Positions 1 through 8,807 of a DNA stretch of 61,241 bases are shown here, piece after piece (within the stretch, counting starts at the first letter, position 1; every line of letters begins with the position of its first letter). This DNA is from an uncultured Bacilli bacterium (GTDB taxonomy: Bacteria > Bacillota_I > Bacilli_A > RF39 > UBA660), in NCBI GenBank assembly GCA_944332715.1, contig CALVKN010000003.1, forward strand, positions 1-61,241, read 5' to 3'. The notes beneath the pieces are model-generated. The model was not told the origin of the DNA and did not search any database. It saw only the letters and a list, made by a program, of their open reading frames with translations. The position numbers were made by a program, and so were the translations under genes.

Positions 1-240
1 TATATATTTCCATATATTCATCAAGCAGATGTAATTATCAATACAGCTTTAGCATATGAAGTTGGGGTTTTGAAAGTATATGTGGAACCACTTTTACTTT
101 CAGTGGGGGTTGACTCAGAATATTATGAGGAAGCAAGAAGATTAATCGGGTTTTTAAATCAATTTTTCCCAATACCTGGGGAATATGTAAATGATGATTC
201 AATTTTAAGAGAATTTATAGGAGGTCGTTATAATGATTAA
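1..240 (+). CDS. Uridine kinase-like nucleoside kinase, C-terminal fragment
   Basis: The reading frame is open from the first base, so only the last 79 residues are seen. The fragment resembles the end of the phosphoribulokinase/uridine kinase-type nucleoside kinases that phosphorylate pyrimidine nucleosides in the cytoplasm: a stretch reading ADVIINTAL, then VYVEPLL, then a near-terminal DDSILREFIGG. The ATP-binding loop would lie outside the window. Its stop overlaps the gap start by 8 bases, and the SD for gap (aggaggt) lies within this gene, so the two are probably translationally coupled. The family call rests on the tail only. Confidence 0.6.
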   Translation, partial: YIFPYIHQADVIINTALAYEVGVLKVYVEPLLLSVGVDSEYYEEARRLIGFLNQFFPIPGEYVNDDSILREFIGGRYND

Positions 241-1234
241 AGTTGCAATTAATGGTTTTGGTAGAATAGGGAGACTGGCATTTCGCCAAATAGTAACACA
301 AACTGATTTTGATATTGTTGCTATTAATGATTTAACTAGTGCTGAAGATTTAGCATATTTAGTTAAGTATGATACAGTGCATAGAGCATTTCACGAAGAT
401 GAAATTACTTTTGAAGGTAGTGATTTGGTAGTTGCTGGAAAGCACATAAAAGTTTATTCAGAAACTGATCCTGCTAATCTTCCTTGGGGAGAATTAGGAG
501 TTGATTTAGTACTTGAATGTACTGGAAAATTTACCGCATATGATGATGCTAAGAAACATATCGATGCCGGAGCAAAAAAAGTGCTTATTTCTGCACCTGG
601 TAAAGGTTTAATGAAAACGGTTGTATATGGAGTAAATGATGATATATTAACTAATGAAGATACAATTGTATCAGCTGCAAGTTGTACAACTAATTGTCTT
701 GCCCCAGTGCTTAAAGTTATCAATGATAATTTAGGTATTGAAAAAGGATTCATGACAACAGTTCACGCTTATACTAATGATCAAGCAACACTTGATATTG
801 CTCATAAAAAAGGAATTAAAGCAAGAAGGGGTAGAGCATGTGCCCAAAATATTGTACCAGCATCAACGGGAGCTGCTAAAGCAATTGGACTAGTTATTCC
901 AGAACTATTAAATAAACTTGATGGTAATGCTTTTAGAGTACCTGTTGCAGATGGATCAGTAATCGATGTAACGCTAGAATTATCTAAAAATACAACGGTT
1001 GAAGAAATTAATAAATTACTTCAAGATAATCAAGATGAAACACTTAAGTTTACAATGGACCCAATTGTATCAAGTGATATATTAGGTAAAAAGTATGGTG
1101 CGGTAGTTGATGGGTTGTCAACAAATATTGTTGAATCAGATGGAACACAACTTGTAAAAATTGTTGCTTGGTATGACAATGAATATGGTTATACTGCGCA
1201 AATGCTTAGAACTGCTAAAAAAATGTTTCAATAA
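233..1234 (+). CDS. gap: Glyceraldehyde-3-phosphate dehydrogenase
   Basis: This cytoplasmic glycolytic enzyme oxidises glyceraldehyde 3-phosphate to 1,3-bisphosphoglycerate with NAD. The sequence shows the N-terminal Rossmann glycine motif INGFGRIGR (residues 6-14), the catalytic SCTTNC motif with Cys151, and the partner His178 in TTVHAYT. The C-terminal WYDNEYGY is intact, and 333 residues is the usual length. The SD aggaggt sits about 8 bases before the ATG. It heads a glycolytic set (pgk, tpiA, gpmI follow) that is interrupted here by accessory genes. A hairpin with a T-run follows the stop. Confidence 0.97.
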   Translation: MIKVAINGFGRIGRLAFRQIVTQTDFDIVAINDLTSAEDLAYLVKYDTVHRAFHEDEITFEGSDLVVAGKHIKVYSETDPANLPWGELGVDLVLECTGKFTAYDDAKKHIDAGAKKVLISAPGKGLMKTVVYGVNDDILTNEDTIVSAASCTTNCLAPVLKVINDNLGIEKGFMTTVHAYTNDQATLDIAHKKGIKARRGRACAQNIVPASTGAAKAIGLVIPELLNKLDGNAFRVPVADGSVIDVTLELSKNTTVEEINKLLQDNQDETLKFTMDPIVSSDILGKKYGAVVDGLSTNIVESDGTQLVKIVAWYDNEYGYTAQMLRTAKKMFQ

Positions 1235-1257
1235 AATGCAAGAAATTGCATTTTTTT
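1235..1257 (+). terminator. Rho-independent terminator of gap
   Basis: AATGCAA pairs with TTGCATT across a GAAA loop, and seven Ts follow. It starts within one base of the gap stop codon, so the transcript probably ends before the accessory block. Confidence 0.8.
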
Positions 1258-1300
1258 AATGTTTTCGAATTGAAAAAGCAAAGTTTTCTATTCCGAAAAA

Positions 1301-1395
1301 ATTCGTTTTATAAAAATTTATAGAACGAAAAATTGCAAAAATTCGTTTTATAAAAATTTATAGAACGAAAAATTAACAAAATTCGTTCTATAAAT
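1301..1395. repeat. 40-bp palindromic tandem repeat, two full copies and a third partial
   Basis: Two copies with an exact 40-base period (1301-1340, 1341-1380) are followed by a third start at 1381. Each contains an inverted repeat, ATTCGTTTTATAAA against TTTATAGAACGAA, so each copy can fold into an AT-rich hairpin. It lies between convergent genes and could act as a stacked terminator for the gene on the minus strand. The near-identical tandem copies suggest duplication by slippage. Confidence 0.75.
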
Positions 1396-1406
1396 TGAAA
1401 AAGTAT

Positions 1407-2657
1407 TTATTTTTTGGTTCCTAATATTGCTCTAAGTAATCTAGCTTGAGCAATACTCGCTTGATAATGACGATAATGATAACTGCTTTTTATCATATTA
1501 TCCAAGTCATCTTCACTTCTTGGAGTAACATTATTAATAATATTTTTTAGTGTTTCTAAAGGAATTGCTACTCTTCCTAATGATTTGACTTTAACTATTT
1601 CATCTTCTATATTACATTCAAGAGTAATTGGAGGTATATCTAGTATTTGATAAAGTTGATTAATACTTTTTATTACAAGGTTTTTACTGTCATCAATAAT
1701 ACATTCTGGAGAATTGCTTTTTATAAAAAATTGTAATCTTTTATATCTTTCAAAAATAGAATGATAAAGCATATCAGCTGGTACAACTAGCCCCTTATGC
1801 TTTTTTTCTATTTCATCAAATGCCATAGGAACTAAAAAATGACTAATATTATTTTGATATGTTTCATCTTCTTCGCATCTTTTTGAATCCCAAGTAATAT
1901 CTATTGCAAAAACACCTTTTATTCCATATTTAGAATCATTTATTAAAGCAATATTTTCTTGATGCCCTGAGTTGATATTTGCCTCATCATTCCAAGATAA
2001 GGGAAAAACATTTAAATTTAGTATACTAGCTATTGCATTTAAATAATTAGAATATCCGACACAAACTATATTATCTCTTTTAATTATTTGATTTAGACTT
2101 CTACTTATAGAACATTTATCTTTCTTACCTTCTTTTTTATATATTCTTTCTTTGTATTTCTGATAGACATAATATATTGCTTCGGTTTCAGAATAGTTAT
2201 TCTTTCTAATAAATTCAGCATCAAGAATAATTGCTTGATACATACTGATCATATCTTTTAAAGTAATATATTCTCCAGTAGTATATTCATCCATAAAAAA
2301 CAGATTTTTACCAGTTACTAAAGGGTTAGTAAGTATCGATATTTTTTCAGCAAATGGTAAATAACTTAAATCAACAATAATTGGTACATCAATAGTTTCT
2401 AATAATTCAGAGTGATATCTAAGTATAGGTTTAGTTCTTTTAAACATTTTTTTAAATCTACTTAAATTAATGCTTCCTAAAGCATCAGAGAAACTTATGT
2501 TTTCATTATAGTTATCTTTAAATATTTTAGATAAAGAGAAATTAGATCTAAATCCTTTATAAGATTCAACACTTTTAAAGTATAAACAAATTGTATTATT
2601 CTCTATATTTATTTCTTCGGCATCAATATCACTATTAATAAAGACTCTTATTTTCAT
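1407..2657 (-). CDS. Transglutaminase-like cysteine enzyme, function unknown
   Basis: A 416-residue protein with no obvious signal peptide. Its central part resembles the transglutaminase-like papain fold. A cysteine in IVCVGYSNYLN (Cys199) starts a helix, a histidine follows in SGHQENIAL (His232), and an aspartate in FAIDITWDS (Asp253): the Cys-His-Asp order and spacing of that superfamily. The substrate cannot be read from the sequence, and crosslinking, protease and amidase roles are all possible. The start at 2657 is chosen because a GTGAT SD-like stretch precedes that ATG, as it does elsewhere in this window; a GTG nine bases earlier is the alternative. It is divergent from the large surface protein at 2766, so they may share a regulatory region. 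Confidence 0.6.
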   Translation of the reverse strand: MKIRVFINSDIDAEEINIENNTICLYFKSVESYKGFRSNFSLSKIFKDNYNENISFSDALGSINLSRFKKMFKRTKPILRYHSELLETIDVPIIVDLSYLPFAEKISILTNPLVTGKNLFFMDEYTTGEYITLKDMISMYQAIILDAEFIRKNNYSETEAIYYVYQKYKERIYKKEGKKDKCSISRSLNQIIKRDNIVCVGYSNYLNAIASILNLNVFPLSWNDEANINSGHQENIALINDSKYGIKGVFAIDITWDSKRCEEDETYQNNISHFLVPMAFDEIEKKHKGLVVPADMLYHSIFERYKRLQFFIKSNSPECIIDDSKNLVIKSINQLYQILDIPPITLECNIEDEIVKVKSLGRVAIPLETLKNIINNVTPRSEDDLDNMIKSSYHYRHYQASIAQARLLRAILGTKK

Positions 2658-2765
2658 ACTTATCACTTGGTTAGTTATTTTAGCATAGTTAGTGTTTAAT
2701 GTCTAGAAATATCTTGAATAAATATTGCACTCGTGTTAAACTTATGATAGTAAGGATAGATGAAT

Positions 2766-4340
2766 ATGACTGATAGAAGAAAATTAGAAAAATATTTAAT
2801 AATTGGGGTAATAGCTTTATTTGTAGTAATTAGTGCTACATATGCATTTTTTCAAGCACAACTTGATGGTGGAGCACAAACAGATGTTAATATTGGTTCA
2901 AATACAACAGATAGCTTAACATTTGATGTAAATAATGCAATTAATTTAAATATTAACCAATTTAATTTTGGGGTAGGAGCCGGTAATCTTTCAAGTAGTG
3001 CAACAGCAAGTGCTACACTGCTTGCTAATAACAGTACTAATACTGCAACTTATACTTATTATGTTTATTTTAGAATTAATTCTAATGAATTTACTTATAC
3101 TACAAGTGATTCTAAACCAGAAATAATACTTACAGTAACTGATCCAGCAGGACAACCTGTTACCTCTATTGATGGACTTACATATGTTCAAAATGTTCAA
3201 ACTACAACTAGTGATGGATCTACCCAAACAGTAAGTGGTTTTGATATTACAACAGCAACAGGTACATTTGCAGTGGCTTCCGCTTATAGCATTACTGCAA
3301 ATAGTACAACACCAACTACTCAAAATTGGGAGTTCACTGCAACATTTATTAATCTAGATTCAGATCAACAAGGTAATACCGGCAAAACAATGGATGCTGA
3401 TATAATAATACAAGAAGATGAAATATCAACTTTAGCAGATTATATAACAGGATTGTATACAACAGATGGAGAAAATGGACTATACTATCACGATGCCGAT
3501 TTGGCAAATGGAGCAGTGGATAATAGTTACAGATATTCTGGAGCAAATCCAAATAACTATGTATGCTTTGGTTCAACAGAAAGTCCTTGTCCAGCAGAAA
3601 ATCTATACAGAATTATCGGAGTATTTGATGATGATAAAGATAGTAATTATCAAATAAAATTAATAAAGAGTGATTATACAACAAGCACAATGCTGGGAAC
3701 AAATGGAAGAGATTATTATGGCACTTATTCATATACAACTACATATTATAAAGGAAGTATGGATACAAGTACAATAGCAGGATATAGATGGAATTATGAT
3801 ACTAGTGTAAGTACGTATGGATCAAATAACTGGACAACAAGTGAATTTAATAAAATAAATTTAAATACCAATTATTGGAATTATTTAGGTACAACATGGC
3901 AAAACTTAATAGCACCAACAACCTGGCATCTCGGAGGAATGACATCAAGTAGTAATACAGCAAAAGCATTTTATGATGGAGAAAGAAATAATGACGGATA
4001 TGGCAGTAACCCAACAACCTATACTGATGAAATAGGATTAATGTATCCAAGCGATTATGGATATGCTGCAAGTCCCGATGCATGGGCAACAAATTTATAT
4101 GATTATGTAAATTCAACAATAACAGCAAACAATTGGCTGTATATGGGGCTTTATGAATGGACAATTACTCCATACTCATCGGACTCGAATCGCGTGTTCA
4201 GCGTGAGCGGCAGCGGCACCTTGAACGACGGCAACGCTATCATCGGCGCTTCTGCCCGCCCTGTCTTTTATCTAGAATCTAATGTTGCATTACAAGGGGG
4301 AAATGGAACTTCAAGTGATCCATATCGCCTTGCGGTGTGA
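2766..4340 (+). CDS. Large Tyr/Trp/Asn-rich surface protein with variable C-terminal segment
   Basis: About 524 residues. A short basic N-terminus is followed by one hydrophobic segment (about residues 10-28) ending SATYAFF, like the membrane anchor of TasA/camelysin-type secreted proteins, and then a Ser/Thr/Asn-rich beta-type domain to about residue 225. From about residue 228 comes a second domain: GLYYHD, DNSYRYSGANPNNYVCFGS, LYRIIGVF, GLMYPSDYGYAASPDAW, NNWLYMGLYEWTITPYS, and a final SARPVFYL. This resembles the large hypervariable surface domains of gut Bacillota. Residues 472-500 are encoded by GC-rich DNA in which 19 of 29 codons end in C. The ATG at 2766 is preferred to the one at 2760 because AAGGA lies 9 bases ahead of it. 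It separates gap from pgk, so it probably entered later. Confidence 0.75.
   Translation: MTDRRKLEKYLIIGVIALFVVISATYAFFQAQLDGGAQTDVNIGSNTTDSLTFDVNNAINLNINQFNFGVGAGNLSSSATASATLLANNSTNTATYTYYVYFRINSNEFTYTTSDSKPEIILTVTDPAGQPVTSIDGLTYVQNVQTTTSDGSTQTVSGFDITTATGTFAVASAYSITANSTTPTTQNWEFTATFINLDSDQQGNTGKTMDADIIIQEDEISTLADYITGLYTTDGENGLYYHDADLANGAVDNSYRYSGANPNNYVCFGSTESPCPAENLYRIIGVFDDDKDSNYQIKLIKSDYTTSTMLGTNGRDYYGTYSYTTTYYKGSMDTSTIAGYRWNYDTSVSTYGSNNWTTSEFNKINLNTNYWNYLGTTWQNLIAPTTWHLGGMTSSSNTAKAFYDGERNNDGYGSNPTTYTDEIGLMYPSDYGYAASPDAWATNLYDYVNSTITANNWLYMGLYEWTITPYSSDSNRVFSVSGSGTLNDGNAIIGASARPVFYLESNVALQGGNGTSSDPYRLAV
4179..4265 (+). other. Candidate hypervariable segment (diversity-generating retroelement-like variable region)
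   Basis: In-frame coding segment of the surface protein. GC over 4181-4260 is 52 of 80 bases, against about 28 of 80 in the preceding 4061-4140. Of 29 codons, 19 end in C (gac, cgc, ttc, agc, ggc, acc, aac, atc, gcc and gtc among them). This is what substitution at the adenines of AAC template codons would leave. The segment ends at CGCCCTGTC, the conserved RPV of the domain, where a mutagenic-homing initiation site would be expected. No template repeat or reverse transcriptase is in the window, so the mechanism is inferred. Confidence 0.5.
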
Positions 4341-4350
4341 GAACCTTTAA

Positions 4351-4384
4351 GCCTCCGCTGGCGGCTCTCAATCCGCCCGGAGGC
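4351..4384 (+). repeat. GC-rich hairpin directly after the surface gene
   Basis: GCCTCCG pairs with CGGAGGC, and after a two-base bulge GGCGG pairs with CCGCC around an 8-base loop. No T-run follows, so it is a poor rho-independent terminator. The surrounding 4321-4390 is about 64 percent GC, foreign to this genome. Hairpins just 3' of variable regions are known in diversity-generating retroelements, and this may be one. Confidence 0.6.
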
Positions 4385-4424
4385 CGCCGAGTTATCAACA
4401 ATGAATAAAAATAGAAAGGAAAGT

Positions 4425-5543
4425 ATGAAAACATTAAAAGATATTGATGTAAGTAATAAAAGCATTGTAATAAGATGTGATTTTAATGTACCTATGGAGG
4501 GTACTAGAATAACTGATAATAGTAAGATAGTTAAGAGTTTGGATACTTTAAAGTATTTACTTGATAGAAATTGTAAAGTAATTATATTAAGTCATTTTGG
4601 TAGAGTTAAAAGTGAAGAAGATAAAAGTAAAAATACTTTAAAGTATGTAGGTCAAGAACTTAGTAATTTATTAGGTAGAGAAGTAAAATTTGTAGATAAA
4701 TGTAATGGAGCAAAGGTTAAAGAGTTTGTAGATTCATGTAACAAGGGAGATGTTATTTTATTAGAAAATACTAGAATAATGGATTATCCTGAAAAGTTAG
4801 AGAGTGGAAATAATATGGAACTTGCTAAGTTTTGGGCGAGCCTTGGTGATGTTTATGTTAATGATGCATTTGGATCTATGCATAGAGCTCATGCATCTAC
4901 GGCTGGTATTGCTAAATTTATTCCGCATTGTATTGGGTTACTTGTTGAAGAAGAACTTAATAACTTAAGTGTATTAGTAAGAAATACTCCTCATCCTTTC
5001 GGAGTATTTATGGGTGGAGCTAAAGTAGATGATAAATTACCTATAATTAAGTCATTACTTGATAGATGTGATTATCTTCTTACTGGTGGAGGTATTGCTA
5101 ATTCTTTCTTGAAGGCTAAAGGTGCCGATGTTGGTAGTAGTATTGCTACAAGTGATGATGATATATTAAATGAATTAAGGGATTTAATGGATAAATATAA
5201 GGGTAAAATAATACTTCCAGTAGATTTTACAATAGATGATGGTATAATATATGATATTGGAAGTAAAAGTTTAGAATTATATAAGAAATATATTAATCAA
5301 AGTGAAATAATATTTGTCAATGGTACTTGTGGTAAATTTGAAGATGATAGATTTACAGAAGGAACTAGTGGATTATTTAAAATACTTAAAGAAAGTAATA
5401 AAAAGGTTATAGTTGGTGGTGGTGATACTGTTTCAGCTGCTAAAAAGTTTGGCTACTCATTTGATTTTATGTCTAGTGGGGGAGGAGCAACACTAGAATA
5501 TATTGCCGATGGAACACTAGCAGCATTAGAATGGATGGAATAG
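4425..5543 (+). CDS. pgk: Phosphoglycerate kinase
   Basis: Transfers the acyl phosphate of 1,3-bisphosphoglycerate to ADP in glycolysis, in the cytoplasm. The 372 residues show RCDFNVPM near the N-terminus, ILLENTR, VNDAFGSMHRAHAS, GGAKVDDKLP and the nucleotide-loop motif VGGGDTVSA. The family usually has about 390-400 residues, so this is a slightly compact form. The start at 4425 follows the SD GAAAGGAAAG; an in-frame ATG at 4401 has no good site. tpiA follows after four bases, so the two are cotranscribed. Confidence 0.96.
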   Translation: MKTLKDIDVSNKSIVIRCDFNVPMEGTRITDNSKIVKSLDTLKYLLDRNCKVIILSHFGRVKSEEDKSKNTLKYVGQELSNLLGREVKFVDKCNGAKVKEFVDSCNKGDVILLENTRIMDYPEKLESGNNMELAKFWASLGDVYVNDAFGSMHRAHASTAGIAKFIPHCIGLLVEEELNNLSVLVRNTPHPFGVFMGGAKVDDKLPIIKSLLDRCDYLLTGGGIANSFLKAKGADVGSSIATSDDDILNELRDLMDKYKGKIILPVDFTIDDGIIYDIGSKSLELYKKYINQSEIIFVNGTCGKFEDDRFTEGTSGLFKILKESNKKVIVGGGDTVSAAKKFGYSFDFMSSGGGATLEYIADGTLAALEWME

Positions 5544-5547
5544 TATT

Positions 5548-6261
5548 ATGAAGTATTTTGTATGTAATTTTAAAAATAAATTGACTAAAGATGATGTAAT
5601 AAAATATAATAATAGACTAAGTGAAATTGATGTAAAAATGGTGAATTTGGTAATAGTGCCATCTTTACCTTTTTTGACGTTTTTTGATAAGAATGGATAT
5701 AGTTTAGGTAGTCAGGATATATCTTCTTTTATGGATAAAACTATTACTGGAGAAGTAACTGGTGAACAACTTAAAAGTTTAGGAGTAGAATATGTAATAG
5801 TGGGACATAGTGAAAGAAGAGAATATAAACATGAAATAAATATTGATTTTATAAATAAGATAAATAATGCATTAGAAAATGGTATTAAAGTAATATATTG
5901 TATTGGGGAAAATGAAAAAGATAAAGAAGATGGAAATACTTATATGGTTTTAGAAAAACAAATAAGTGAAGTATTAAATAATGTAGTAGTTAAAAATATA
6001 ATAATTGCTTATGAACCAGTGTGGGCGATAGGAACTGGTAAAGTACCTAGTGAAAAAGAAATAAAAGATAATATAGAATTTATTAAAGATATAATAGAAG
6101 ATAATTATGATACTAAATTAGATGTATTATATGGGGGAAGTATAAATAAAGATAATATTGCAAGTATTAATGCAATAAAGGGAGTTGATGGCTTTTTAGT
6201 TGGGGGAGCATCAACTAGTGTTGATAGTTTAGAAAGTATGTTGTTAGAAATAGAAAAATAA
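5548..6261 (+). CDS. tpiA: Triosephosphate isomerase
   Basis: Interconverts dihydroxyacetone phosphate and glyceraldehyde 3-phosphate in the cytoplasm. Active-site elements are present: CNFKNKL with Asn7 and Lys9, the electrophilic His in IVGHSERREY, the catalytic Glu in AYEPVWAIGTG, and the phosphate loop LYGGSIN with the later VGGAS. At 237 residues it is about 10-15 shorter than the usual enzyme. It starts four bases after the pgk stop and is translated with it. Confidence 0.95.
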   Translation: MKYFVCNFKNKLTKDDVIKYNNRLSEIDVKMVNLVIVPSLPFLTFFDKNGYSLGSQDISSFMDKTITGEVTGEQLKSLGVEYVIVGHSERREYKHEINIDFINKINNALENGIKVIYCIGENEKDKEDGNTYMVLEKQISEVLNNVVVKNIIIAYEPVWAIGTGKVPSEKEIKDNIEFIKDIIEDNYDTKLDVLYGGSINKDNIASINAIKGVDGFLVGGASTSVDSLESMLLEIEK

Positions 6262-6264
6262 ACT

Positions 6265-7179
6265 CTAATTTAAGGCATAAGTAGTAATTAAAATGTCATC
6301 ACTGGTGGTGTATTCAATTACAAATGTATTTTTCTTTTTAACGATAAGTAATCCAATAGTTTTATTGTGATTATCTTTTTTTATGTTTCTATTTATGTAA
6401 TTAACATAAAATTGTAATTGCCCTATATCAGTATGCTTTAATTCTCTAGTTTTAACTTCAACTACAACAAAAGCATTAACTAAATAATTAAAGAATAGTA
6501 AATCTATTTTATAAGTTTTATTATCTATATGTATTTTATATTCATGACCAATAAGGGCAAAACCAGTGCCTAATTCTAAAAATTTATTTTCAAGTAAAGA
6601 AATAATGTTTTTGTGTATTGCTTTTTCATTTATTTTATCTACGGCTTCATTAGAGGTTAAAATAATTGGATCTTTTATCATATCTTTAATTGATAATACC
6701 ATGTTATTAGTATCACTAATTAATTCAATATGTTCTTTATCGGCGTATGATAACCTATCAAAAGATTTGTTCTTTATTTCTTTCCTTAAGTCTCTGACTG
6801 ACAGGTTATTTAATATTACTTGGTTTATATAATAGTTGCGTTCATTAGGATTTTTGATAGGCAAAATAGTATAATAGTGTGACCAACTTAATTGTTGGGA
6901 CAGTGTCCCAATAATTGGAAATGTTGTGTATAATGCTCTCATTCTAGATAGATTAGTATAGTCATATCCTTTGCCATATTTTAGACTTAACATATGTCCC
7001 CATTCTTTAATTAATCCATCTCCGTATTTGGCACGTTTTAATCCTCCTTGGGCTTCAACGATAAGTTTACCAATATTCCAATAGGTGTTTAAAGTATTCG
7101 AGTTATCTCTTAAAGTGTTTGCTTTTTTAGTGGCTTCAGTCTCAATTATTAATTCTTCGATATTTTTTAAATAGTTCAT
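6265..7179 (-). CDS. DUF1016/YhcG-type PDDEXK nuclease-domain protein
   Basis: 304 residues. The N-terminal half matches the DUF1016 N-terminal domain (YWNIGKLIVEAQGG, ..KYGKGYDYTNLSRMRALY.., ..QLSWSHYYTIL..). The C-terminal half has a PDDEXK-like core: an Asp in YKIDLLFFN, then VVVEVKTREL, then a Gln in IGQLQFYVNYIN. Family members are often found beside restriction systems or mobile DNA, but no partner is seen here. The ATG at 7179 is chosen because GGGGG lies about 9 bases upstream; the longer frame to 7272 lacks a site. It ends three bases after tpiA on the opposite strand. Confidence 0.8.
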   Translation of the reverse strand: MNYLKNIEELIIETEATKKANTLRDNSNTLNTYWNIGKLIVEAQGGLKRAKYGDGLIKEWGHMLSLKYGKGYDYTNLSRMRALYTTFPIIGTLSQQLSWSHYYTILPIKNPNERNYYINQVILNNLSVRDLRKEIKNKSFDRLSYADKEHIELISDTNNMVLSIKDMIKDPIILTSNEAVDKINEKAIHKNIISLLENKFLELGTGFALIGHEYKIHIDNKTYKIDLLFFNYLVNAFVVVEVKTRELKHTDIGQLQFYVNYINRNIKKDNHNKTIGLLIVKKKNTFVIEYTTSDDILITTYALN

Positions 7180-7303
7180 AGTAATTCCCCCATATGAGGA
7201 CATACTATAGCATAAAATAAATGTGAATTTTGTCGATTTATATACAATTAAAATAAAAATTTTAAACTCCAATAGTTGTTAATAGCAATTTGATTGTAAA
7301 ATT

Positions 7304-7350
7304 CTTGATTTCGTGCAAAATTCGATGTCCAAAATCTTTGATTTCGTGCA
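7304..7350. repeat. 33-bp-spaced direct repeat upstream of a DUF4143 ATPase
   Basis: A 14-base unit ending TTGATTTCGTGCA occurs at 7304-7317 and again at 7337-7350, spaced exactly 33 bases, with a weaker third TTTGATTT at about 7356. It lies 60-110 bases before the ATPase start at 7410. The other DUF4143 gene in this window also has repeats of 33-base period upstream. Confidence 0.6.
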
Positions 7351-7409
7351 TAACCTTTGATTTTTGTTAGAACATATGCAAAATATAATATAGGGATTAG
7401 GTGATTTTG

Positions 7410-8761
7410 ATGAAACGAAAAATTTATGATGAATTATTAAAATGGAAAAACAATAGCAATGGAAAAACAGCAATGTTAATTGAAGGAGCAAGTCGTATTG
7501 GGAAAAGTTACATTGCTTTAGAGTTTGCAAAAAAAATTATAAATCATATGTATTGATAGATTTTTTTAAGGAGAAAGAAGAAATTAAGAATTTATTTAAT
7601 GATTATTTAGATGATTTAGATAAATTATTTCTTTATTTGTCTGAGTATTATGGCGTGGAATTATATGAAAGAAATACTGTTTTCATTTTCGATGAAGTTC
7701 AATTTTGCCCACGAGCAAGATCTGCTATAAAATATTTGGTTGCAGATGGTAGATATGATTTTATTGAGACTGGGTCTTTAATATCAATAAAAAAGAATGT
7801 TAGAGATATTTTAATTCCTTCTGAAGAAGAAAGCATTAAGATGAATCCTATGGATTTTGAAGAGTTTCTTTGGGCAATGGGAAGAGATACACTAATGGAT
7901 TATATTCGTAAATTTTATGAAGAAAGAAAACCACTTGGTCCTGCTATGCATCGCAAAATTATGGACTATTTTAAAGAATATATGATTGTTGGTGGTATGC
8001 CTCAAGCAGTTTTGGAGTATAAAAACACAAATAGTTTTGAACGGGCTGATAAAATAAAAAGAGATATTATAAAATTGTATAGAAATGATATTAGAAAGCG
8101 CGCTGATGAGCTGAATTTGAAAGTTGAACAAATTTTTGATACTATTCCAGCTCAATTGCAAAAACATGAAAAAAAATTTAATTTTGCAAATTTAAGTGAA
8201 AATGCAAGATATAGAGATTTTGAAGGGGCTTTTTATTGGCTTGAAGATGCGGGGCTTATAAATATTGCTTATAATACAACTGAACCTAATATAGGACTTG
8301 GACAAAGATTAGATTCTAATAGTTTAAAGTGTTATTTTATGGATACAGGATTATTGTTATCAATGACTTTTAATGAAAAAGAAATAACTAGGGAAGAAGT
8401 GTATAAAAAGATACTATTTGATAAATTGACGTTTAATAATGGTATGATACTAGAAAATTTAGTTGCTCAAATGTTAAATGCTACTGGTAATAAATTGTAT
8501 TTCTTTTCTAGAAACAGTAGGGATAATTCAAGTGATACAATGGAAATTGATTTTTTAATATCTAAAAGTATGATTACATCCAAACATAATATAATACCTA
8601 TTGAAGTAAAATCTGGTAAAAATTATACTTATTCTTCATTAAATAAATTATATAATAAGTATAAAGATTATCTTGGAGATGCAATAATACTTCATACAGG
8701 GGATTTAAAAATAGAAAATGATATTCTTTATTTACCAATATATATGACAAGTTTGTTGTGA
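7410..8761 (+). pseudogene. AAA ATPase with DUF4143 domain, frameshifted in a poly-A tract
   Basis: Reading from the ATG at 7410 (SD TAGGTGAT) gives the N-terminus and P-loop EGASRIGKS. The frame then closes at about 7557. The run of eight As at 7529-7536 is the break: one more A joins the P-loop frame to the long frame from 7553 (KNYKSYVLIDFF). That frame carries the Walker B region VFIFDEVQFCPRAR, the sensor-like ETGSLISI, NPMDFEEFLWAMG, and a C-terminal nuclease-like DUF4143 part (MEIDFLISK, IPIEVKSGKNYTY). It may be a pseudogene, a phase-variable gene, or a gene rescued by polymerase slippage on the A-run. The intact relative at 27707 shows the normal arrangement. Confidence 0.75.
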
Positions 8762-8807
8762 TTGAAATATACTAGTGTTGAATTAAAATGCATAAAAAAT
8801 AGATGTT

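Noticed and set aside
2991..3323. Cysteine-rich minus-strand frame opposite the surface gene
   Set aside because: It is a shadow of the plus-strand Thr/Asn codons, with no start site or family resemblance.
2766..4340. Camelysin-type metalloprotease call
   Set aside because: Only the membrane anchor region is similar; no metal-binding motif is present and the main domain differs.
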